Assembly: GCA_001784175.1 (NCBI GenBank)
Contig: MFPR01000040.1
Span: 1 to 64,000, forward strand
Source: Candidatus Lindowbacteria bacterium RIFCSPLOWO2_12_FULL_62_27
Lineage (GTDB): Bacteria > Lindowbacteria > 2-12-FULL-62-27
Direction of reading: 5' to 3'
Length of the DNA: 64,000 nt
Both the position numbers and the translations under genes were made by a program. Position 1 is the stretch's first letter. Every line of letters begins with the position of its first letter. Shown in pieces: positions 58,701-64,000 of the stretch. The notes beneath the pieces were generated by a model. That model did no database searches, had not been told where the DNA came from, and saw only the letters and a program-made list of their open reading frames with translations.

Positions 58701-58848
58701 GAGAGACCTTTTGCGCGCGAAGGACAACGTCCTCGCGGTGCGCGTCTACGACGGCGGCGGTGGCGGCGGCATATGGCAGGGCCCGGTCCGCATCGACGCG
58801 ATGGACGCGAGCCTCCGGTACCGGCCGGTGAGGGCCACGTACCCATGA
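55756..58848 (+). CDS. Secreted GH2 glycosidase with two extra sugar-binding modules
   Basis: A 1,030-residue product with signal peptide MKNLWLVLFMTSVAAAVEPA, preceded by AGGAG. Order: GH2 jelly-roll (about 30-200, WFARAF, FDGVDYEADVFLNGRPVG), Ig-like domain (200-320), TIM barrel (about 320-620), Ig-like domain, then two GH2-type sugar-binding modules (about 725-870 and 872-1015). The barrel has the acid/base motif WCAHNEG (Glu436) and the nucleophile motif FVTEYGAQ (Glu500), both intact. GH2 includes beta-galactosidases, glucuronidases, mannosidases and others. The substrate cannot be read from the sequence. It follows the six-hairpin gene by 21 bp and overlaps the next ATG by 4 bp. A family-2 repeat encodes ESKIQNPKSKIS between the barrel part and the added modules. 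Confidence 0.87.
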   Translation: MKNLWLVLFMTSVAAAVEPASAKTVSGIPESLSGYWFYWSDPDGTLRATDIQQRMAQGEKRKMLIPSNWSRHDRDLLNYNGVVWFARAFNAKKPRLTERLFLQFDGVDYEADVFLNGRPVGRHTGYFEPFRINITDTVQAGENLLIVRVNSPRDEGYADKKTLIKGIFVHHDCRPGSNSGQQNQNEPTGGIWGDVRLVRTGPVAVEGARIMTELKDGKGRITARYRLRNYSASTQYPRLNLSVAGKTFESTPVKGRANVKINPGAMEEAVVTLDVPDPRLWWTWDHGRPDLYRVVAQLVFEGVVTETREDAVGFRTIEFDEKALIMKLNGRPVFHRGSNYIATQWLAGYGREQFQKDIDLMKGANLNSIRVHAHVLPHTFYDLADESGVLVWADFALIWGYDPSESFARDALRQYRAFIDGWFHHPSIWLWCAHNEGSANDPLNIRLVEMARSLDPTRVHLKNSGKWPPGPGGWDEHEYAGWYGGNYLEFADKQHQFVTEYGAQAAPAGFEKILASGHRWPPDLDDWRYHDFQLTENLRNLGPLELFNSVADFVETSQKYQYDLLKFSTEAYRRTKYRPLGGIYHFMFTECWPAMTWAVVDHERAPKLGYHALRDAMAPVIVSLEVRRREVAPGETIDIPVWVVSDLDEPLKNWRVRFGVEGGEAQTSEVSLGADAAMQVAVLKVTAPETPGTSVRIFSELFDSESKIQNPKSKISMSEWGFVVKSDPFRLGHWTFRTGDDMAWAKGDAAPEGFKPIKVPGNWENDGYPDYDGYGWYRATFVVPPAHKGELQLMLGPVDDVDELYVNGEFVGRTGRFPPNYETAWTAERAYMIPEKLLRKDRPNVIAIRVYDSTGGGGPYKGPVKLIVPVGVDLASDRWRLKHGDDPAWSDPAFNDKDWKRVRVPQTWEGTLGEVDGFGWYRLKFDVPPSALPAGPLTLTIGAVDDVDATYLNGKKIGQTGEFPPSTGGGATWTTMRRYFLPRDLLRAKDNVLAVRVYDGGGGGGIWQGPVRIDAMDASLRYRPVRATYP
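57868..57900. repeat. Heptanucleotide tandem repeat (CCAAAAT)n in the GH2 gene
   Basis: Four successive CCAAAAT heptamers, identical in phase and encoded peptide (ESKIQNPKSKIS) to the copy at 54485. It lies exactly between the GH2 core and the C-terminal sugar-binding modules. Confidence 0.8.
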
Positions 58849-59369
58849 AAAGCCGGAGATTTTGGATTTTGGATTTTGGATTTTGGATTTCAAACATTCC
58901 AAACATGATCTGGATCGTGCCGGCGCTCACGATCGGATGCGCCGCGCCGAAGGCCGATCTGCAGCGGCCCGACGTGACGATGCCCAAGCGCCTGGAAGTC
59001 GTCGGAGCGTCGGCGTCCGGCCAGGAGTCCGACGATGTGCGAGCGATGAATGCGTTCGACGGCGATGCGAAAACCCGCTGGTCGTCCCCGCATGCCGACC
59101 ACCAGTGGCTGGTGGCGGATCTCGGGTCGGACCGCACCGTGATCGGTGTCAAGCTCGTGTGGGAGGCCGCGTTCGGAGAGGAGTATCGCGTGGAGGGATC
59201 CTTGAACAACGAGGATTGGTCCAAACTCGCAACGGTCCGGGGCGGGGACGGCGAGGAGGACCAGATCGAGTTTCGCCCGGCCAAGCTGCGGTACCTGCGG
59301 ATCAACTGTGTCCGCCGCGGCACGGAGTATGGATTTTCCCTGTATGAGGTCCAAGTCTGGGGATTTTAA
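58845..59369 (+). CDS. Small F5/8C (discoidin) domain lipoprotein
   Basis: The ATG at 58845 overlaps the GH2 stop (ATGA). The 174-residue product begins MKSRRFWILDFGFWISNIPN, then MIWIVPALTIGC. Its FWILDFGFWI segment is the translation of the family-2 heptamer repeat in reverse orientation, so the repeat now forms the hydrophobic front of the signal peptide. An internal ATG at 58905 would remove it but would leave no positive charges. The lipobox TIGC is imperfect. Residues about 42-174 are one F5/8C module (NAFDGDAKTRWSSPHADHQW, WEAAFGEEYRVEGS, GTEYGFSLYEVQVW), close to those in the 41622 and 48701 proteins. It probably serves as a surface glycan-binding protein. Confidence 0.78.
   Translation: MKSRRFWILDFGFWISNIPNMIWIVPALTIGCAAPKADLQRPDVTMPKRLEVVGASASGQESDDVRAMNAFDGDAKTRWSSPHADHQWLVADLGSDRTVIGVKLVWEAAFGEEYRVEGSLNNEDWSKLATVRGGDGEEDQIEFRPAKLRYLRINCVRRGTEYGFSLYEVQVWGF
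58858..58890. repeat. Heptanucleotide tandem repeat, reverse orientation, inside a signal peptide
   Basis: GATTTTG units in tandem, the reverse complement of the copies at 54485, 57868 and 60938. It encodes WILDFGFWI in the lipoprotein signal region. Confidence 0.8.
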
Positions 59370-59387
59370 AAAACATGTGCGCCATTC

Positions 59388-59498
59388 ACCTCCTCTCCCC
59401 CCGCAGGGGGGAGAGGATTGAGGTGAGGGGGGTGGCCGGCGTCGATAAAATCCTGCCACCCTCACCCCAACCCTCTCCCGCCAGAGGCGGGAGAGGGG
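59388..59498. repeat. Composite inverted pair of family-1 repeats (about 110 bp)
   Basis: Left half CTCTCCCCCC...GGGGGGAGAGGATTGAGGTGAGGGG and right half CCCTCACCCCAACCCTCTCC...GGGAGAGGGGGG face each other around about 30 bp, giving a MITE-like inverted structure. It fills the gap between the lipoprotein gene and the second GH144-type gene. Its right end (GGGAGAGGGGGG) lies 6-9 nt before the TTG at 59507 and can act as a Shine-Dalgarno. Confidence 0.75.
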
Positions 59499-59506
59499 GG
59501 ACACAG

Positions 59507-62500
59507 TTGCGAAACATGATATTTTGGAGTCTGAGCTGTCTCCTCCTGTCATCGGCCACGGTCGCGGACGCGGTCGAGTCGCTCCGGAACGTGTCGCTGT
59601 CCGCCAAGCCAACCGCGTCTTCTCAGTTCGATGCCGCGTCGGGCCCGCGCAACGCCATCGATGCGTCGCGGCGATCCACCTGGATCCCCGCGACCGCCGG
59701 GTCAGCGCCTCCGGCCGGAGAGGAGTGGCTGCTCCTTGAATTCGACCGCGAGGAAAACCTGCGGCGCGCGGTCCTGAACTGGGAGTTTTCCCTCAAGGCG
59801 AACTGGCGCATCGAAATTTTGCGCGGCGGGATGTGGACCGAAGCGGCGCGCGGCGTCAAGGACGGAACCGCAACGCGGATCGTCGAACTTGGAGGAAAGC
59901 GCGCGGACAAGGTGAAGCTCGTCTGCTCGGGCGCCACGCCCATGGCCTGCTCGCTGGCGGACTTCCAAGTCTGGGCGGTCGAATCGGATGTGTTTGGCGG
60001 GACGTTGGAACCGGCGGCACCGGCGCCGCCAAAATCTGAACCGGCGAAACCCCAGCCGTCCGCACCAGTCCCTGTCTTCGTCCCCGTTCCGGCGCCACCC
60101 AAGCCTCCGAAACCCGCTCCTCCACCACCGGCCGTTCCGAAACGCGAACCGGCGCCGATCCTGTCCCGGGTTCAGGCTCCGTCCAAACTCCTCGCGCCCC
60201 CGCCGCCGGCCGCAAAGAAAGCGAGCGCGCCCAGCCCCAGCCCGATTTTGCCGATCCCTTCTCCGGTTTCTCCCCCCTTTACAAGGGGGGATCAAGGGGG
60301 GTCCGGTCTCGGGTCACGGCCGCCGGCCGACGTTCGGCCGCATCTCACGACGCTTGTAGAATCGTTTGACAATATATTGGAAAGCGTGCCCTTGGGCGCC
60401 GCGCCGGTGGCGGAGGCGTCCGAAGGCTGCGTGATGCAGGGCGCCGTGACGGGTGGCGGCTGGGGCCGGGGCGGAAGGGGCGAGGCGTACCGGGCGCGGT
60501 TCGTGGTCGTGCCGGACGGCGTCGCGACGCTGAGCCAGAAATTGAAATCGTCGGCCCCGAGCGGATGGTCGGAACTCTCCTTCTGGGTCAGAGGGTCATG
60601 GGCGGCCGGCGCCCCGCTCGAAGTCGTTCTCGCGGACGACGCAAACCAACAGGCGGCCTTGGCGGCGCCCGGAACGGAAGGCGGCAGTGCGCTCTGGCGC
60701 CAGATTAAAATCCCAGCCGGCGCCGTCAAGAAAATCAATCGCGACCGCATCAAGTCCTATATCCTCCGGTTCACGCCGGCGCATCAGGCGGGAGAAGTCT
60801 ACATCGACGACATTTATCTCCACGGCGGCGCCGCACCGGGGAAGCCCCGCTCCTCCGCGGCGGATCCAAAGAAGGCTTCCGCCTCCATCTCTCCAGAACC
60901 TCCGGCCTCTATCCCTGTTTCCGACCTCGATCCGCCAGAATCTAAAATCCAAAATCCAAAATCCAAAATCTCAAATGTTTTACCGGAGGTTCGCCCCTTC
61001 ACCTACGACCCCAAAGACCGGCAGGCGGTCCACGAGATGCTGTTGGCGGCCGCCATGAACGACCCGAAAACATCGGAGGGCCTCTCGGACGACGAATTTC
61101 TTGATCTGGTCGAACGCCGCGCGTTTTTGTATTTCTGGTATGGCGCCAATCCCGAAAACGGGATCACGCTGGATGGCGCGAAAAACTGGAAACCGGACGA
61201 TGACCTCGACTGGAATTCGATCGCGGCGGTCGGGTTCGGCCTCACCGCCATCTGCATCGGCGCCGAACGCGGGTGGATCTCCAAAGAGATGGCTTACGAG
61301 CGGTGCCGCGTGACGCTCGACGCCTACTTGAACAAAATACAGAACAACCACGGGTTTTATTATCATTTCACCAATCGCAAGGGCATGAACGACCGCAATA
61401 CCGAGCTTTCGTCGATCGACTCCCTCCTCATGTTTTGCGGGATGCTCTTCGCCGCTGAGTATTTCAAGAGCACGGAGGTCGAGAAAATGGCCCGGCAGAT
61501 TTTTGAGCGGGTCGACTGGCGGTGGATGCACGACAACCGTAAGTTCGCGTCAATGGCGGTGGACCCCGGCGGTAAATTTAATCCCGCAAGCTGGGACCGG
61601 CACTGCGAAGGGCAGATCCTGTCCATCCTCGAACTCGGGCATCCCCAAAACATGCCGACAGACCTCTGGTTCGACATGCCGGAACAATACGGCACATATC
61701 GGGGGTACCGCAGCCTCAACCAGGGGCCGCTCTTTACGTTTCAGTTTCCGTCCAACTGGATCGATTTCAGGGACCGCAACGACGGGGCCGTCAATTTCTG
61801 GGAGAACGGGATCGAAGCGACGCTGGCCAACCGCTTTTACGCCATTGAAAAAATGCCTGAACGCAAGGGGTACGGCCCGAACTCGTGGGGATTCACCGCC
61901 GGCGATTTCCCCGGCGGATACCATGCGTTTGCCGCTCCGCCCTCTTATCCGGGCGAGGACGGCACCGTCACGATCAACGCGGCGGGCGGATCTGTCATAT
62001 TCACGCCGCATCTGTCCACCCAGGCGCTCCGATGGATGTACGACAACCTGCACGACAAAGTCTGGGGCAAGTACGGGTTTACGGACGGATACAACCTCGA
62101 CAAGAACTGGTCCTGCGACCGCGTGATCGGGATTGGCACAGGACCCGTTCTCCTCTCCATTGAAAATCACCGCACCGGATTCGTCTGGAAATATTTCATG
62201 CAGAACGACTATGTCAAACGCGGCATGGAACGCGTTGGCTTTAAGGACGAGCCGCGCCGGACCGCCAAAGCCCGGCCGCTGGACCTTGCCGGATACTGGA
62301 AATGGAAACCCGGCGACAACAAAACGTGGAGCAAGCCCGAGGTCGACGACTCCGGCTGGCGCGACATGTACGCGCCCGACAAGTGGGAAGTACAGCTCAC
62401 GCAGGACGGCGACCGCAAGATGGCCGAGTACGACGGGTTCGGCTGGTACCGCCGCCGCTTCACCGTGCCGCTGGATACGTGGGAATCCTGGAAAGGTCAG

Positions 62501-62821
62501 GACCTGTTTTTCCACGCCGGCGCGATCGACGACGCCGACGAGGTCTTCCTGAACGGCGAGAAGATCGGTTCGACCGGATCGATGTCCGCCGGGTCAGCGT
62601 CTCCGACGCCCCAAGTGTCGGCGTCTCCGACGCCGACCGGCGGGGAGAGCGCTTGGGAAAAACCGCGCAAGTACGCAGTCCCGCGCAAGCTCGTCAAGGT
62701 CGGCGAAGACAACGTGATCGCCGTGCGTGTCTTCGACGCCGCCGGCGGCGGCGGCCTCTGGATGCGCCCGGTCGAGCTGGGCCCGTTCCTGCCGCTCGAT
62801 TTCAAACCCTGGAAGCTATAA
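59507..62821 (+). CDS. Second secreted GH144-type (PF10091) protein, multimodular
   Basis: The TTG at 59507 is preferred because a G-rich site lies just upstream and it gives a clean signal peptide (LRNMIFWSLSCLLLSSATVA); the ATG at 59516 is the alternative. The ATG at 59375 would translate the inserted repeat and is rejected. About 1,104 residues: F5/8C-like module (20-155), long Pro/Ala/Lys linker (about 165-275), CIA30-like sandwich (283-440), GH144-type domain (about 525-915) and GH2-type sugar-binding module (923-1098). The GH144 part has LSDDEFLDLVERRAFLYFWY, VGFGLTAICIGAERGW, TELSSIDSLLMFCGMLFAAE, DGTVTINAAGGS and IGIGTGPVLLSIENHRTGFV. It is closer to characterised endo-beta-1,2-glucanases in these motifs than the 48701 protein. 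Repeats of families 2, 3 and 4 are all inserted in frame in its linkers. Confidence 0.85.
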   Translation: MRNMIFWSLSCLLLSSATVADAVESLRNVSLSAKPTASSQFDAASGPRNAIDASRRSTWIPATAGSAPPAGEEWLLLEFDREENLRRAVLNWEFSLKANWRIEILRGGMWTEAARGVKDGTATRIVELGGKRADKVKLVCSGATPMACSLADFQVWAVESDVFGGTLEPAAPAPPKSEPAKPQPSAPVPVFVPVPAPPKPPKPAPPPPAVPKREPAPILSRVQAPSKLLAPPPPAAKKASAPSPSPILPIPSPVSPPFTRGDQGGSGLGSRPPADVRPHLTTLVESFDNILESVPLGAAPVAEASEGCVMQGAVTGGGWGRGGRGEAYRARFVVVPDGVATLSQKLKSSAPSGWSELSFWVRGSWAAGAPLEVVLADDANQQAALAAPGTEGGSALWRQIKIPAGAVKKINRDRIKSYILRFTPAHQAGEVYIDDIYLHGGAAPGKPRSSAADPKKASASISPEPPASIPVSDLDPPESKIQNPKSKISNVLPEVRPFTYDPKDRQAVHEMLLAAAMNDPKTSEGLSDDEFLDLVERRAFLYFWYGANPENGITLDGAKNWKPDDDLDWNSIAAVGFGLTAICIGAERGWISKEMAYERCRVTLDAYLNKIQNNHGFYYHFTNRKGMNDRNTELSSIDSLLMFCGMLFAAEYFKSTEVEKMARQIFERVDWRWMHDNRKFASMAVDPGGKFNPASWDRHCEGQILSILELGHPQNMPTDLWFDMPEQYGTYRGYRSLNQGPLFTFQFPSNWIDFRDRNDGAVNFWENGIEATLANRFYAIEKMPERKGYGPNSWGFTAGDFPGGYHAFAAPPSYPGEDGTVTINAAGGSVIFTPHLSTQALRWMYDNLHDKVWGKYGFTDGYNLDKNWSCDRVIGIGTGPVLLSIENHRTGFVWKYFMQNDYVKRGMERVGFKDEPRRTAKARPLDLAGYWKWKPGDNKTWSKPEVDDSGWRDMYAPDKWEVQLTQDGDRKMAEYDGFGWYRRRFTVPLDTWESWKGQDLFFHAGAIDDADEVFLNGEKIGSTGSMSAGSASPTPQVSASPTPTGGESAWEKPRKYAVPRKLVKVGEDNVIAVRVFDAAGGGGLWMRPVELGPFLPLDFKPWKL
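59699..59716. repeat. Partial family-3 repeat
   Basis: GGGTCAGCGCCTCCGGCC matches only the first arm of the family-3 element. It encodes GSAPPA within the F5/8C-like module, suggesting a decayed or truncated insertion. Confidence 0.5.
60271..60301. repeat. Dispersed repeat family 4, in frame
   Basis: TCCCCCCTTTACAAGGGGGG followed by ATCAAGGGGGG, the same design as 41526-41560. It encodes SPPFTRGDQGGSG at the end of the proline-rich linker. Confidence 0.75.
60938..60970. repeat. Heptanucleotide tandem repeat (CCAAAAT)n, third coding copy
   Basis: Four heptamers, the first diverged (CTAAAAT). It encodes ESKIQNPKSKIS in the linker before the GH144-type domain, the same frame and peptide as in the GH2 and six-hairpin genes. 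Confidence 0.8.
62590..62637. repeat. Dispersed repeat family 3 within the sugar-binding module
   Basis: GGGTCAGCGTCTCCGACGCC, CCAAGTGTCGG and CGTCTCCGACGCCG in succession. It encodes GSASPTPQVSASPTPTGG in a loop of the C-terminal module, at the place where homologous modules have a short surface turn. Confidence 0.75.
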
Positions 62822-62824
62822 ATC

Positions 62825-63361
62825 GTGGAACCGAAAACTTGGGGCGTGAGCGTGATTGTTGCGCTCCTCATGAACATCCTGGGTCTTGGCGCCGGGCTTG
62901 AGCCGCCCCGGTATGAGATGTCACTCGAAGGGCAGTGGAAGCTGTCGGCGGGGGACAACTACGAATGGAAATCGCCCGAGTTCAATGATGAGAGCTGGAA
63001 AAACGCGCAGGTGCCCGCCGCTTGGGAGTCCCAGGGGCTGACCGATTACAACGGATACGGCTGGTACCGCTACACGTTCGTCGTTCCCAAAGAGTGGGAA
63101 AAAACGGCGCGTGGGTTCATCCTCGACGCGGGACAGATCGACGACGAGGACATCACGTTCGTGAACGGCCATGACGTCGGCTCCTCCTCGGGCTGGGACG
63201 TGTCCCGGTCCTACGGCGTCCCCAAATCTCTCATCAAGTTCGGCGAAAAAAATGTGATCGCCATCCGCGTCTACGACCGCACCGGCGGCGGCGGGATCCA
63301 CAAAGGCCCGGTGAAGCTACGCAGCGGCGTCGTCGGCCGGTTCGACGTCGAAGGCTATTGA
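62825..63361 (+). CDS. Stand-alone exported GH2-type sugar-binding module
   Basis: A GTG at 62825, 3 nt after the previous stop, gives 178 residues starting with signal peptide VEPKTWGVSVIVALLMNILG. The rest (about 32-175) is one jelly-roll module of the GH2 sugar-binding type: LEGQWKLSAGDNYEWKSPEF, NGYGWYRYTFVVP, IDDEDITFVNGHDVGS, VIAIRVYDRTGGGGIHKGPV. The same module is found as two copies at the C-terminus of the GH2 enzyme and one each in the six-hairpin (52588) and GH144-type (59507) proteins. Without a catalytic domain it probably binds glycans or assists the neighbouring enzymes. It appears to be the last gene of the operon. Confidence 0.8.
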   Translation: MEPKTWGVSVIVALLMNILGLGAGLEPPRYEMSLEGQWKLSAGDNYEWKSPEFNDESWKNAQVPAAWESQGLTDYNGYGWYRYTFVVPKEWEKTARGFILDAGQIDDEDITFVNGHDVGSSSGWDVSRSYGVPKSLIKFGEKNVIAIRVYDRTGGGGIHKGPVKLRSGVVGRFDVEGY

Positions 63362-63403
63362 TGTTTGGATTTCCCGTCAGTCCTTGGGTGTGGAGATAGA
63401 TCA

Positions 63404-63438
63404 ATCGTTTCGATCGTTTCTGAACACAAGTTCAGAAA
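63404..63438 (+). promoter_or_regulatory. Direct repeat and 9-bp hairpin in the leader of the last gene
   Basis: ATCGTTTC occurs twice (63404-63411 and 63413-63420). TTTCTGAAC (63417-63425) pairs perfectly with GTTCAGAAA (63430-63438) around the loop ACAA. It lies 8 nt upstream of the Shine-Dalgarno. No T-run follows, so a terminator is unlikely. An mRNA-stabilising stem or protein-binding site is possible. Confidence 0.45.
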
Positions 63439-63446
63439 AATAAAGT

Positions 63447-63456
63447 AGGAGGTGAT
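63447..63456 (+). promoter_or_regulatory. Perfect ribosome-binding site
   Basis: AGGAGGTGAT is a full match to the anti-Shine-Dalgarno end of 16S rRNA, 5 nt before the ATG at 63462. It implies strong translation of the last gene. Confidence 0.75.
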
Positions 63457-63461
63457 TCCAG

Positions 63462-64000
63462 ATGAGAGTAGTTATTTGTTGTCTTATGCTTGTTGCAGTT
63501 TTATCCGTGACAGCGTTTGCGGTCGATGTATTCTACGACGATGTATTAATTTCAGGTTCAACAGGATTTAACGCACCTGGAGAAACTGCCACTTTGTACC
63601 TAGGAGATTTCAATAACAGAGTGAATGCTGTTTGGGGATCTGGTTTGCGTTTTTCCGCATACAATGCGGAAGACCTACTTGTGTTAAATGAAGTAACGGG
63701 CAATGTGGGTATCGGGACAGTCTCTCCACAACATAAAATTCATGTTTTCGATGACACCAATCCCCGAATTGAGATCGAGGCCAAGTCGGGTATCGTCCCG
63801 CTCAGTTCCGAATTGAACCTTGTCACACAACAAGGGGACAGCCCCGCAAAATTTGTCAATCTCTTTGCAGACGAGCAAGGGAAATTCGGCATTTGGACCG
63901 GAGGGCCGGGTGGTGCAGGCTCCACAAAGCTGACTTTGACCTCACAGGGGGACCTAGATGTTACAGGAAAGATCAACAGCGGGAGTAAAGGCTTGGTCTA
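63462..64000 (+). CDS. Exported tail-fibre-like surface protein (partial, runs off window)
   Basis: The frame from the ATG at 63462 is open to the window edge (179 codons seen). It begins MRVVICCLMLVAVLSVTAFA, a signal peptide. The mature part contains VTGNVGIGTVSPQHKIHVFD, the VGIGT.SPQ.KLHV motif found in many phage-tail-fibre-like and endosialidase-chaperone-associated surface proteins, followed by beta-rich sequence (ELNLVTQQGDSPAKFVNLFA, LTLTSQGDLDVTGKINSGS). The start of this gene is visibly less GC-rich than the glycan locus, hinting at a different origin. The C-terminus, where an intramolecular chaperone would lie, is outside the window. Confidence 0.75.
   Translation, partial: MRVVICCLMLVAVLSVTAFAVDVFYDDVLISGSTGFNAPGETATLYLGDFNNRVNAVWGSGLRFSAYNAEDLLVLNEVTGNVGIGTVSPQHKIHVFDDTNPRIEIEAKSGIVPLSSELNLVTQQGDSPAKFVNLFADEQGKFGIWTGGPGGAGSTKLTLTSQGDLDVTGKINSGSKGLV

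Noticed and set aside
54485-60970. CCAAAAT tracts as a possible CRISPR or satellite array
   Set aside because: Each tract is only about 32 bp of uninterrupted heptamers with no spacers, scattered kilobases apart; they are short tandem repeats.
63417-63438. The 9-bp hairpin as a Rho-independent terminator of the glycan operon
   Set aside because: The stem is AT-rich and followed by AAATAAAG on the plus strand with no T-run, and no T-run follows it on the minus strand either.
1-64000. tRNA, rRNA, riboswitches, integrase or attachment sites
   Set aside because: None was recognised by reading both strands. A covariance-model search would be needed to exclude small RNAs fully.

Overview
This is a GC-rich stretch of about 64 kb from a bacterium with a Gram-negative type of envelope: it carries many Sec signal peptides, several lipoproteins, a CsgG-like protein and canonical Shine-Dalgarno and sigma70-like signals. 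It contains no rRNA, tRNA or housekeeping gene that would place it taxonomically. Very large Ig/FlgD-like surface proteins, secreted GH144/F5-8C/GH2 enzymes and several dispersed short repeats inside genes suggest an uncultured candidate-phylum or PVC/FCB-like environmental bacterium. That placement is inference.

Left half (1-38840, minus strand). One reading frame with no stop runs from a GTG at 31239 to the left edge: at least 10,413 codons of a secreted protein built almost entirely of Ig-like/FlgD-like sandwiches. Residues after about 2,650 are six tandem copies of a 1,266-1,356-residue super-repeat in two length subtypes. The roughly 1,400 residues after the signal peptide carry repeated DxNGDG-type loops. 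Directly upstream, probably in the same transcript, is a 2,145-codon secreted protein with an N-terminal phospholipase D-like domain, many FN3-like modules, a lamin-tail-like domain and a C-terminal Big_1-like domain. An AT-rich 378-bp intergenic island holds its best promoter (TTGCTT-N18-TATAAT). Next comes a lipoprotein with two tandem SpoVG-like domains.

Middle (38900-41514, plus strand). Two exported proteins of unknown function: a helical periplasmic protein with a nearly leaderless promoter, and a lipoprotein preceded by a perfect TGTGA-N6-TCACA CRP/FNR-type site.

Right half (41622-63361). A glycan-degradation locus: a secreted F5/8C plus six-hairpin enzyme; a cytoplasmic GH94 phosphorylase resembling the GH94 part of cyclic beta-1,2-glucan synthase and 1,2-beta-oligoglucan phosphorylases (convergent with the former gene, divergent from the next); a secreted GH144-type (PF10091) protein; then an apparent operon of a CsgG-like protein, a six-hairpin glycosidase, a GH2 enzyme, an F5/8C lipoprotein, a second GH144-type protein and a single sugar-binding module. 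A TTGACA promoter with a 22-bp perfect palindrome of LacI-family type precedes this operon. The likely substrate is a beta-1,2-glucan (inference from GH144 + GH94). Four families of short dispersed repeats have inserted in frame into these enzymes' linkers, loops and signal peptides, and in places appear to supply ribosome-binding sites.

Right edge (63462 onward). A partial, less GC-rich gene for a secreted protein with a tail-fibre-like VGIGT.SPQ motif, preceded by a perfect Shine-Dalgarno and a 9-bp hairpin.
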